Shown here: in pieces, positions 6,700-14,250 of the stretch
Layout: each line of letters opens with the position of its first letter
Numbering within the stretch: the first letter of the stretch is position 1
NCBI GenBank assembly: GCA_964447175.1
Contig: CAYURP010000039.1
Span: forward strand, 1 to 26,104
Length of the DNA stretch: 26,104 bases
DNA from: CAYURP01 sp964447175
GTDB lineage: Bacteria > Zixibacteria > MSB-5A5 > SM23-73-2
Direction: 5' to 3'
Made by a program: the position numbers and the translations under genes
The notes under the pieces: generated by a model
What the model was told of the DNA's origin: nothing
The model's database searches: none
The model's input: only the letters and a program-made list of their open reading frames with translations

Positions 6700-7974
6700 A
6701 TGGACACCTTTGAAATTCTTGAAGCCTTAAACCAGATCACCAAGGAAAAAAATTTGGATATAGAATTTGTTCTGGAGACATTGGAATCGGGTCTTCTTTT
6801 AGCAGCCAAAAAGAAGTTCGGTTTCACTGATAATATCTCGGTGAAGGTCGATTTGAAAACCGGCGAGATCAATATGTACGCCACCAAAAAGGTGGTGAAA
6901 GAGGTTTCAGATAAAAACATGGAGATAACGTTGGAGGAAGCTAAAAAAATTGAACCTGAGGCTAAAAAGGGAGTCGAGATAAATGTTCCCATAAGCTTTG
7001 AGGAATTTGGGAGAAATGCCATAATAGCTGCCAAACAGATATTGATCCAACGAGTCAGGGAAGCGGAAAGAGACAAGATATTTGAGGAGTATAAAAACAG
7101 AATAGGGGAGATCGTCACCGGTAACGTACAGCAGATAGATAAGGGTAGCCTGATCATAAACTTAGGCAAGACGGAAGCTGTAGTTCCCCCCAAGGAACAA
7201 ATTCAGAGGGAACGTTATAGACAGGGAGACCGGATCAGGGCATTGATCCTGGATGTTCAAAGGAGCGCCCGGGGACCTCAGATCATCCTATCCCGGGCAA
7301 ATAATGGTTTCCTGGAAAGGCTTTTTGAACTGGAAGTGCCGGAGATTTTCGAAAAGATAATCGAGGTCAAAGCCATAGCTCGAGAGCCAGGTGAACGGTC
7401 AAAGATAGCTGTCTCCTCCATCGATGATCGGGTTGATCCGGTGGGAGCCTGTGTCGGGGTGAAAGGCACCAGGGTCCAGAGCGTAGTGCGAGAGCTGAAT
7501 AACGAAAGGATCGACATCGTTCCCTGGCATCCGGATCCTCAGCTTTTCGCTACCAGAGCCCTGTCCCCAGCCAAAATCGTCCGCATTGATGTATTTGAAC
7601 AGGAAAAAAGCATGACTCTGGTGGTGGAGAATGATATGCTTTCCCTGGCAATCGGAAAGGGCGGTCAGAACGCCCGCCTGGCAGCCAAGCTCACCGGATG
7701 GAAGATAAATATATTGAGCGAATCTGAGCACAAATCCACAAAGAAGCTGGAGGAAGGACCCAAAATCGTGCTCAGTTCCCTTTCCGGTGTAGGCAAGAAA
7801 ATGGAAGAGAAACTAATAGCTGCTGGAATCGATTCGGTCCAGGCTTTGCTAAAAGCCAAACTGGAGGATTTAACTAAAATAGAGGGTGTGGGGGATAAAA
7901 AAGCGGAAAAACTTGTGGAGTTAGCCAAAGAGTACCTAACTCCCAAGAAAGTAGAGAGAAAAGACAAGAATTAA
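6700..7974 (+). CDS. nusA: Transcription elongation/termination factor NusA
   Basis: Binds RNA polymerase and nascent RNA, affecting pausing, termination and antitermination. The 424-aa product has the N-terminal polymerase-binding domain (1-125), an S1 domain (about 131-197), KH1 and KH2 (about 215-350; the GKGGQN loop of KH2 is near residue 321), and a C-terminal helix-hairpin-helix region (about 357-415) with two GVGxKxxEKL motifs. The extra C-terminal region is a helix-hairpin-helix domain rather than the tandem acidic repeats of E. coli NusA. GGGAGG at 6688-6693 precedes the ATG. The ylxR and ylxQ genes that follow nusA in Bacillus are absent; a structured gap leads to infB instead. Confidence 0.96.
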   Translation: MDTFEILEALNQITKEKNLDIEFVLETLESGLLLAAKKKFGFTDNISVKVDLKTGEINMYATKKVVKEVSDKNMEITLEEAKKIEPEAKKGVEINVPISFEEFGRNAIIAAKQILIQRVREAERDKIFEEYKNRIGEIVTGNVQQIDKGSLIINLGKTEAVVPPKEQIQRERYRQGDRIRALILDVQRSARGPQIILSRANNGFLERLFELEVPEIFEKIIEVKAIAREPGERSKIAVSSIDDRVDPVGACVGVKGTRVQSVVRELNNERIDIVPWHPDPQLFATRALSPAKIVRIDVFEQEKSMTLVVENDMLSLAIGKGGQNARLAAKLTGWKINILSESEHKSTKKLEEGPKIVLSSLSGVGKKMEEKLIAAGIDSVQALLKAKLEDLTKIEGVGDKKAEKLVELAKEYLTPKKVERKDKN

Positions 7975-8136
7975 CAAAAGCAGGACTTCAAATACATATG
8001 ATGAAAAAGACACTTGGTTTAACCAAACTTTCGTTCGAAAAAGTCTGTGTTCTTCTTGTGATTATTAAACCCCGTCGGGAAAACTCTTTCTTTCCCTGTT
8101 CCCCGGAAACTATGTCCGGGGAAGTTTTAACTGGGG
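7975..8136 (+). promoter_or_regulatory. Structured leader between nusA and infB
   Basis: This 162-nt gap interrupts an otherwise nearly gapless operon. Its strongest element is a 9-bp hairpin, TTCCCCGGA (8099-8107) with TCCGGGGAA (8115-8123), followed by GTTTT and ending 13 nt before the GTG at 8137. Upstream, GGGAAA (8077-8082) can pair with TTTCCC (8091-8096). CCCCG (8070-8074) can also pair with CGGGG (8117-8121), which would exclude the main hairpin. Smaller palindromes lie at 8014-8026 and 8029-8040. It could be an attenuator or translational control leader. No known riboswitch class or ribosomal-protein leader was recognised. Confidence 0.5.
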
Positions 8137-10407
8137 GTGATTTTTCTGTCTAAGAAAAGAATCTATCAGGTAGCCAAAGAATACAACATCTCCAGTGAAG
8201 CATTGCTCACTATCTTAAGGGAATTAGGTTTCAAGGTTAAAAGCTACATGAGTGGGGTAGATCAGGAGATGTTAGCTGCCATCCAGAAGAAATTCGAGAA
8301 GGAAAAGGAAGCGGTAAAGAAAGAATATGTCTGGAAAAAGACCAAACTCAAAGAGAGAGAGGAAAAAGACGAACTCTCCCGAAGGGTGGAGAGGGTTAAA
8401 GACCGACTCAAAGCCCACGATACCCAAGTGCAGAAGGTGGAGGATCTAAAAAAGTGGGAAAGTAAAAAAGGGCGAAAATTCAAAGTAAAAAAATTCAAAC
8501 GGACATTTGATAAGAAAGAATTAGAGCAGAGCGTTAAAAAGACCCTGACCAAGATAGATACCATCTCAAAGATAAAAAAATACAAAAGAAAACCCCAGGA
8601 AGAAGTTTCAAAGAAGGAGGAGAAGAAACCAAAGGTCCTCCAGGTGACCGAATATATAACCGTGGCTGAGCTGGCAGCTTTAATGGAGGTGAAAGCAGCT
8701 GAGGTTATTTCCAAGTGCCTGGAGCTGGGGTTGGTGGCCAGCATCAATCAGAGATTGGATATGGATGCCATTCAAACCGTGGCTTTGGAATTTGGTTTTG
8801 ACGTGGAGGAGATGGAGGAGGTAGGTATTGAACAGGAGGAAGTGGAAATGGAGGAGGCTCTCCTGATACCGCGAGCTCCGGTAATCACCATAATGGGCCA
8901 TGTGGATCACGGAAAAACCTCGCTTTTAGATTATATCAGAAAAAGCAATATAATTGCCAGTGAATCCGGTGGAATTACCCAGCATATCGGAGCCTATGTC
9001 GTCAATTTGCCCGATGGAAGGATAACCTTTCTTGACACCCCGGGACACGAAGCTTTCACTGCTATGAGATCCAGAGGAGCACAGGTAACGGACATCGTGG
9101 TCCTGGTGGTGGCTGCTGATGATGCGGTTATGCCTCAGACCATAGAAGCTATAGATCATGCCAAAGCAGCTGGCGTTCCTATAATTGTAGCTATAAACAA
9201 AATCGATCTTCCCGAAGCGAAACCGGAATCAATTAAAAGGGACCTGTCCAAGCAGGGTCTCTTGGCTGAGGATTGGGGGGGCAAAACCATATTTGTGGAG
9301 CTCTCAGCTAAAACCGGAGAAGGAGTGGACAAACTTCTGGAGATGATTTTGCTCCAGGCTGATATGATGGAATTAAAGTGTAACCCGGATAGAAGAGCCA
9401 TCGGGGTTGTGGTTGAGTCCAAACTGGATCGAGGAAGAGGTCCTATCGCCTCAGCTCTTATTCAGAATGGATCGCTTAAAATTGGAGACTCTTTTCTGGT
9501 CGGAGTATACTGGGGAAAGGTAAGAGCTATGTTTGATGACAAAGGTGAATTGGTCAAGTTGGCCGGACCCTCCACTCCGGTCCAGATCTTAGGTGCCTCA
9601 GGCCTTCCTCAGGCAGGAGACACCTTTATGGTAACAGAAACTGAACAGCAAGCTAAAGAGATCAGCCTGAGAAGGGTAAGATTACAGAGGGAAAAGGATT
9701 TCAGGAGACTTAAAAGCCTAAGTCTTTTGGAGATCTCCGAGCAGATAGCTGAGGGAAAAATAAAGGAATTAAGATTGGTGGTAAAAGGTGACGTTGCTGG
9801 CTCAGTGGAAGCCTTATCCGAGACCCTGGAGAAACTTTCGGTACAGGATGTGAGGATACATATAATTCATCAGGGTGTGGGAGCCATAAACGAATCGGAT
9901 GTTCTTTTAGCGGTGGCCTCTCAAGCTATAGTCATCGGTTTTCATGTGAGACCTGATGTTCGAGCCCGGGAGATAGCAGCCCGGGAAAAAGTGGATGTAA
10001 GACTTTATACCGTAATCTACGAAGTGGAAAAGGAAATCAGAGATGCCCTGGAAGGGCTTCTGGAACCGGAGATCAAAGAGGAGATTACCGCAACCCTGCA
10101 AGTCAGAGAGCTTTTCCGGATACCCAAAGTGGGACAGATAGCCGGTTGTTATGTCCGCGACGGAGCAGTGAAAAGAGGAGATAAGGTAAGGGTGATAAGA
10201 GAGGGGGTAGTTATCTATCAAAGTACCATATCCTCCCTTAAAAGGTTTAAAGATGATGTCAGGGAAGTTTCCTCCGGTTTTGAATGTGGGATAAAAGTGG
10301 AAAACTATGAGGATCTTAAACCGGGGGATACTCTGGAAGTATACCACACAACGCAGTTAGCCAAAAAGTTGACCCCGGATAAAGAACCTCGTCCTAAAGA
10401 GGAGTAA
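8137..10407 (+). CDS. infB: Translation initiation factor IF-2
   Basis: GTPase that delivers initiator fMet-tRNA to the 30S subunit. Two IF2_N modules are visible: residues 1-50 (SKKRIYQVAKEYNISSEALL) and about 165-225, linked by a Lys/Glu-rich, probably helical stretch (60-165). The G domain carries G1 GHVDHGKT (254-261), G3 DTPGHE (300-305), G4 NKID (354-357) and G5 SAK (390-392). Domains II, III and the C-terminal fMet-tRNA-binding domain follow; 756 aa is a normal short form. The start is uncertain. GTG 8137 lies inside the best Shine-Dalgarno-like sequence (GGGGGTGAT), which is better placed for a start at CTG 8146 giving MSKKRIYQVAKE. GTG is listed because CTG initiation is rare. Confidence 0.96.
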   Translation: MIFLSKKRIYQVAKEYNISSEALLTILRELGFKVKSYMSGVDQEMLAAIQKKFEKEKEAVKKEYVWKKTKLKEREEKDELSRRVERVKDRLKAHDTQVQKVEDLKKWESKKGRKFKVKKFKRTFDKKELEQSVKKTLTKIDTISKIKKYKRKPQEEVSKKEEKKPKVLQVTEYITVAELAALMEVKAAEVISKCLELGLVASINQRLDMDAIQTVALEFGFDVEEMEEVGIEQEEVEMEEALLIPRAPVITIMGHVDHGKTSLLDYIRKSNIIASESGGITQHIGAYVVNLPDGRITFLDTPGHEAFTAMRSRGAQVTDIVVLVVAADDAVMPQTIEAIDHAKAAGVPIIVAINKIDLPEAKPESIKRDLSKQGLLAEDWGGKTIFVELSAKTGEGVDKLLEMILLQADMMELKCNPDRRAIGVVVESKLDRGRGPIASALIQNGSLKIGDSFLVGVYWGKVRAMFDDKGELVKLAGPSTPVQILGASGLPQAGDTFMVTETEQQAKEISLRRVRLQREKDFRRLKSLSLLEISEQIAEGKIKELRLVVKGDVAGSVEALSETLEKLSVQDVRIHIIHQGVGAINESDVLLAVASQAIVIGFHVRPDVRAREIAAREKVDVRLYTVIYEVEKEIRDALEGLLEPEIKEEITATLQVRELFRIPKVGQIAGCYVRDGAVKRGDKVRVIREGVVIYQSTISSLKRFKDDVREVSSGFECGIKVENYEDLKPGDTLEVYHTTQLAKKLTPDKEPRPKEE

Positions 10408-10413
10408 AATTGG

Positions 10414-10695
10414 ATGGTTATTGGAACCTGCTCCATCCAACTCTACTTAGCGGAGAGTGGATCATTGAAAAGAAAACGCCAGTTTATAAAAAGGATAAAA
10501 GACCGGGTGAGAAATAAATTCAATGTCTCCATCGCTGAAATCGAGGATAATGACCTGTGGCAGCGAGCTACTTTAGGGGTCAGCACCGTAGCTAATGATA
10601 AACGTTTTATAAATGAAATTCTCTCCAAGGTGGTACAGCAGATTGAGAGCGAAAATGGGGTGGAGGTTTTAGATTATCAAATTGAGATCTTTTAG
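10414..10695 (+). CDS. ylxP: DUF503 protein (YlxP / P15-like)
   Basis: A 93-aa protein of the DUF503 family, encoded between infB and rbfA in very many bacteria; in Bacillus it is YlxP. Recognisable family features are the MVIGTCSIQLYLAESGSLKRKRQ opening strand and turn region, the central FNVSIAEI.DNDLWQRATLG segment, and the C-terminal strand. A role near ribosome biogenesis is inferred mainly from gene context. Shine-Dalgarno AGAGGAG at 10398-10404 overlaps the infB stop. Its own TAG directly abuts the rbfA ATG, indicating translational coupling. Confidence 0.9.
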   Translation: MVIGTCSIQLYLAESGSLKRKRQFIKRIKDRVRNKFNVSIAEIEDNDLWQRATLGVSTVANDKRFINEILSKVVQQIESENGVEVLDYQIEIF

Positions 10696-11082
10696 ATGCA
10701 GTTTAAAAGAAAAGACAGAGTAGGTGATCAGATCAAAAAGGAGGTCTCCCAGATAATACAAAGGGAATTAAAAGACCCGGGAATCGGTTTTGTGACCATA
10801 ACCGATGTTGAGCTTTCCCCGGATCTGAAAAATGCCAGGATATTCTACAGTGTTCTGGGAGATGAGCAAAATAAATTAAAAAGCAGCCAGGCTCTTCAGA
10901 GGGCTGTTTTCTTTATTCAACATGAGATCGGAAGAAAAATGAGACTGAAACATACCCCCAGAATAAAGTTTGTATACGATCGCTCCCTGGAAAAAAGTGC
11001 CAGGATAGAAAAAGCGTTGGAGGAGATACGCCTCTCTGAAAATCCCCAATCTGAAAAAAAGGCGGAAGGTGATGAAAGCTAA
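10696..11082 (+). CDS. rbfA: Ribosome-binding factor A
   Basis: Late 30S assembly factor with a KH-like fold, needed for 16S rRNA 5'-end maturation and cold adaptation in E. coli. The 128-aa sequence has the family landmarks VGDQIKKEVSQIIQRELKDP, the GFVTITDVELSPDLKNARIFYSVLG strand region, and RMRLKHTPRIKFVYDRSLE (here RKMRLKHTPRIKF). The start codon immediately follows the ylxP stop. The 3' end overlaps the nrnA start by 11 nt. A charged tail after residue 115 is variable in the family. Confidence 0.94.
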   Translation: MQFKRKDRVGDQIKKEVSQIIQRELKDPGIGFVTITDVELSPDLKNARIFYSVLGDEQNKLKSSQALQRAVFFIQHEIGRKMRLKHTPRIKFVYDRSLEKSARIEKALEEIRLSENPQSEKKAEGDES

Positions 11083-12100
11083 CTCCTCGAAGTCTTCAGA
11101 TCAGCTGAGAAAGATACGGGATTTTATATTGAAGAAGGACAATATATTGATCGTTTCTCATACGGTTCCAGATGGTGATTCAATAGGCTCGCAAATGGCT
11201 GTGGGTAATTTCCTTCTAAGCCGGGGTAAAAAAGTGATGCTGGTAAATCAGGATGAAATCCCTTCCAGGTACAGGTTTCTGGATCCCCGAAAGAGAATAA
11301 AAAAATCTTTTGAAGGTTTTCACCCGGATCTGGTATTGGTACTGGAGTGTTCCAACCTGAACAGAATTGGCAGGTTAAAAGATATGATCCCTAAGGGATC
11401 AACTATAATAAACATAGACCATCATCCCGATAACACACTATTCGGTTCCATCAACTATCTGGATCCCCAGGCTTCAGCTATAGGGGAAATTATTTATGAT
11501 CTTCTGAAATCTGCAGACTACTCTTTTGATCTGAATACTGCTAATGCTTTATATGCATCAATTTTAACCGATACCGGCAGGTTCAGTTTCTCCAACACTA
11601 CTGCTCGATCACTTATGATTTGTTCTGAACTGATCCAATTGGGAACAGATCCCAAATTCGTCAACGACCAGCTATATTTCAACCATTCTGAAGGATGTTT
11701 AAAGCTTTTAGGCAACATTCTTGGGAACCTAAAACTATTGGGGAACGGCAAGTACTGTTTCCTGTCGATAACTTATAAATTAATAAGGGCTTTCAAGGTA
11801 AATCCTCAGGATACCGAGGGATTTGTCGACTACACTTTATTTTTGGAGGGAGTAGTAGTGGGGGCATTTTTTCTGGAGACCTCCCAGAAAGTAGTGCGAG
11901 TGAGTTTAAGATCCAATAGCTCAATTGATGTGGGGAGGATAGCTAAATATTTCGGAGGAGGGGGACACAGAAATGCTTCTGGATTTACACTGAATGAGGA
12001 TTTTGAAGATGCAAAAAAGAAGGTGAATAAAGAAATCCTCAGAGTCTTACAATATGATGGGAGAAAAAGGAAAACAGATCCCCAGCTGGTCAAAAGGTGA
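11072..12100 (+). CDS. nrnA: DHH/DHHA1 phosphoesterase, NrnA-type
   Basis: Bifunctional oligoribonuclease (nanoRNase) and probable pAp phosphatase, by family. The 342-aa product has motif I HTVPDGDSIGS (His30, Asp34, Asp36), the DHH signature IDHHPDN (Asp116-His117-His118), and the C-terminal DHHA1 substrate-binding signature GGGGHRNASGF around His299. GTG 11069 and ATG 11072 are adjacent possible starts; ATG is preferred, with GGAAGG just upstream. It overlaps the end of rbfA by 11 nt and truB by 47 nt. Its place between rbfA and truB is common outside Proteobacteria. Confidence 0.93.
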   Translation: MKANSSKSSDQLRKIRDFILKKDNILIVSHTVPDGDSIGSQMAVGNFLLSRGKKVMLVNQDEIPSRYRFLDPRKRIKKSFEGFHPDLVLVLECSNLNRIGRLKDMIPKGSTIINIDHHPDNTLFGSINYLDPQASAIGEIIYDLLKSADYSFDLNTANALYASILTDTGRFSFSNTTARSLMICSELIQLGTDPKFVNDQLYFNHSEGCLKLLGNILGNLKLLGNGKYCFLSITYKLIRAFKVNPQDTEGFVDYTLFLEGVVVGAFFLETSQKVVRVSLRSNSSIDVGRIAKYFGGGGHRNASGFTLNEDFEDAKKKVNKEILRVLQYDGRKRKTDPQLVKR

Positions 12101-13025
12101 CTGGCACGGATTTCTTCTGATCAACAAAGAGGTAGGACCCACCTCACATGATACAGTGAACAGATTAAGAAATATATTGAGTTATAGAAAAATTGGGCAT
12201 ACCGGAACTCTGGACCCAGCTGCTTGTGGTTTGCTTTTAACCTGCCTGGGAAAGGGATGCAAGATCGTACAGTTCCTTAGCCAATGGGATAAGGAGTACC
12301 AAGCCACAATTAAATTGGGAGAGGAAACCGATACCTACGATGCCCAGGGTGAGATCGTAAAGATCACAGACAATTTGAACCTGAGTCAAGATAAAATAGA
12401 AAAAGCCATCCTGTCATTTAAAGGCGAACACTGGCAGCTTACTCCCTCCTATGCTGCAGTGAAATTTAAAGGGAAAAAACTATATGAGTATGCCCGAGAG
12501 GGAAAGGACGTCCCCAAAAAACTGAAGAAGATCAAGATAAAACATATAGAGGTTGAAAAAATAGATCTGCCCTTTGTAAACATAAAGGTTATCTGCTCCA
12601 GCGGAACCTACATTAGAACTTTGGCCTATGATATCGGGAAAAAATTGGAATGCGGAGCACATCTCTTTTCGCTTTGCCGCACCCGGGTGGGTCCTTTCGA
12701 GTTGAGCCAAGCCTTAAGTCTCCAGACGGTAAAAAATAAAAAAGACAAAATTTCTGATTGGTTAGTGAGAACAGAAGACGTTCTTGAACATTTGCCCTCT
12801 CTGGTGATTAAAACCCGTTTCATAGAAATGATAAAAAACGGAGTGGAGCTGAAACCCGTCCATATCGACTCTGTAGAAAAGGATTTTAAGAAGGGGGAAA
12901 AGGTAATTCTCAAGGACGAATCTGGTGAAATTTTAGCTATTGGGGATTCTTTCGTATCCTCAGATAAACTTTTCGATTCTCAAAATCAAAAAAAGGTTTT
13001 CAGGTATAGACGAGTTTTATTTTAA
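12054..13025 (+). CDS. truB: tRNA pseudouridine-55 synthase TruB
   Basis: Makes pseudouridine 55 in the T loop of tRNAs. In 323 aa the catalytic Asp54 sits in the signature GHTGTLDPAACGLL, followed by KEYQATIKLGEETDTYDAQG, YAAVKFKGKKLYEYAR, and CSSGTYIRTLAYDIG near residue 185, all typical of bacterial TruB. A C-terminal PUA-like region ends the protein. The ATG at 12054 (or ATG 12057) lies 47 nt inside nrnA without a clear Shine-Dalgarno. No later ATG, GTG or TTG precedes the conserved GFLLINK, so this start is needed. The stop overlaps the ribF start as TAATG. Confidence 0.95.
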   Translation: MMGEKGKQIPSWSKGDWHGFLLINKEVGPTSHDTVNRLRNILSYRKIGHTGTLDPAACGLLLTCLGKGCKIVQFLSQWDKEYQATIKLGEETDTYDAQGEIVKITDNLNLSQDKIEKAILSFKGEHWQLTPSYAAVKFKGKKLYEYAREGKDVPKKLKKIKIKHIEVEKIDLPFVNIKVICSSGTYIRTLAYDIGKKLECGAHLFSLCRTRVGPFELSQALSLQTVKNKKDKISDWLVRTEDVLEHLPSLVIKTRFIEMIKNGVELKPVHIDSVEKDFKKGEKVILKDESGEILAIGDSFVSSDKLFDSQNQKKVFRYRRVLF

Positions 13026-13963
13026 TGGAAGTCTTCTTGGACATAGAAAATCTTAGCTCAGCGGTTTCAAAAAAACCGATGGTCACTTTAGGAACCTTTG
13101 ATGGGGTTCACCTGGGCCATCAGGCCATTATTAAAAGATTGTGTCAAAAAGCTAAGGAAACTGGAAGAAAAAGCCTTATGGTAACTTACGAACCTCATCC
13201 CCAAAGCGTGGTAGCTCCTGAATCCGCTCCCAAGATATTAACTACCCTGGAGGAGAAACTCTATTTTTTAAGGAAGCTGAATGTGGATCAGGTAGTGATA
13301 ATCAACTTCAAGAAAAATCTGGCACAGCAGAAAGCCCGACAATTCGTGGAAGAGATACTTGTGGGGAAATTGAATGCAGGTGATTTGATCATTGGTTACG
13401 ATCATGCCTTTGGGAAAAACCGGGAGGGAAAGCCTGAGTTTTTAAATAAAGTGAAAAGTAAATATGGTTTTGGATTGGAGATTATCTCTCCAGTAAAAAA
13501 TACAGACCTTCCCATAAAAAGTTCCCGGATAAGGGAGGAGTTGAAAAACGGTGAGTTCTCTAAAGTAATTAAAATGTTAGGGCACAGTTATCCCATCTGG
13601 GGAACGAAAATCCCGGGCCAGGGACTGGGGGGGACTCTGGGTTATCCCACCATAAATCTGAAAGCAGGGGAGAGAAAACTTCTCCCTCCGGATGGGGTTT
13701 ATGCCGCAAAAGCTAAAATTGAGGATAAAACCTGGACTGGTATGATGTACCAGGGTAAAAAACCCACCTTTGGAGGAAAATCACCAACATTGGAGATTCA
13801 CCTTTTTGATTTTAATCCAGCGCAAAAAACCGAAAGGGTATGCCTTTTTGTGGAAAAATGGATAAGGGAGGATATGAAATTTGATTCATCTGAGAAGTTA
13901 AGAAATCAAATAGAGCAGGATGAAAAAATAGCAAAAAACTACTTCTTTAAAAAAGGAGGTTGA
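13025..13963 (+). CDS. ribF: Bifunctional riboflavin kinase / FMN adenylyltransferase
   Basis: Makes FMN and then FAD from riboflavin. The 312-aa product has the N-terminal nucleotidyltransferase domain: GTFDGVHLGH at residues 23-32, the GYDHAFGKNREG segment, and a KSSRIREEL motif at about 160. The C-terminal riboflavin kinase domain carries GYPTINL (206-212), the LPPDGVYAAK strand, and the LEIHLFDF segment. Length is standard. The ATG overlaps the truB stop by one base. Association with truB and rpsO is the conserved order in many phyla. The gene ends with a strong Shine-Dalgarno for rpsO inside its last codons. Confidence 0.95.
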   Translation: MEVFLDIENLSSAVSKKPMVTLGTFDGVHLGHQAIIKRLCQKAKETGRKSLMVTYEPHPQSVVAPESAPKILTTLEEKLYFLRKLNVDQVVIINFKKNLAQQKARQFVEEILVGKLNAGDLIIGYDHAFGKNREGKPEFLNKVKSKYGFGLEIISPVKNTDLPIKSSRIREELKNGEFSKVIKMLGHSYPIWGTKIPGQGLGGTLGYPTINLKAGERKLLPPDGVYAAKAKIEDKTWTGMMYQGKKPTFGGKSPTLEIHLFDFNPAQKTERVCLFVEKWIREDMKFDSSEKLRNQIEQDEKIAKNYFFKKGG

Positions 13964-13964
13964 T

Positions 13965-14234
13965 TTGTCCAAAGATTCAGAGAAGAAACAGGATATCGTA
14001 AAGGATTTCAAAGCACACCAGAAGGATACCGGTTCAACCGAGGTGCAACTGGCTTTGTTAACCGGAAGAATAAACGAACTCACAGAACATCTGAAAACCC
14101 AGCCCAAAGATTTCAGTTCCCGGCGTGGGCTTCTGAAATTGGTGGGTAAAAGGAGGAGGCTTCTAGATTACCTGAAAAGGAAAGATATCAATCGATACCG
14201 GGAAATTTTAAACAAACTTAATTTGAGAAAGTAG
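13965..14234 (+). CDS. rpsO: 30S ribosomal protein S15
   Basis: Primary 16S rRNA-binding protein of the small-subunit platform. The 89-aa sequence contains the S15 signature (TGSTEVQLALLTGRINELTEHL, then the DFSSRRGLLKLVGKRRRLLDYL helix region) and ends in LNLRK. It starts at TTG 13965, 4 nt after a very good Shine-Dalgarno (AAAGGAGGT, 13952-13960), one base after the ribF stop. pnp follows after 16 nt, the near-universal rpsO-pnp pair. Whether S15 represses its own translation, as in E. coli, cannot be judged, since the usual pseudoknot region here is inside ribF. Confidence 0.97.
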   Translation: MSKDSEKKQDIVKDFKAHQKDTGSTEVQLALLTGRINELTEHLKTQPKDFSSRRGLLKLVGKRRRLLDYLKRKDINRYREILNKLNLRK

Positions 14235-14250
14235 AGGTCGTGAGGATAAA

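Noticed and set aside
6600..7193. 197-codon minus-strand frame across rimP and nusA
   Set aside because: Antisense to two well-supported genes, Ser/Leu/Phe-rich shadow composition, no family resemblance.
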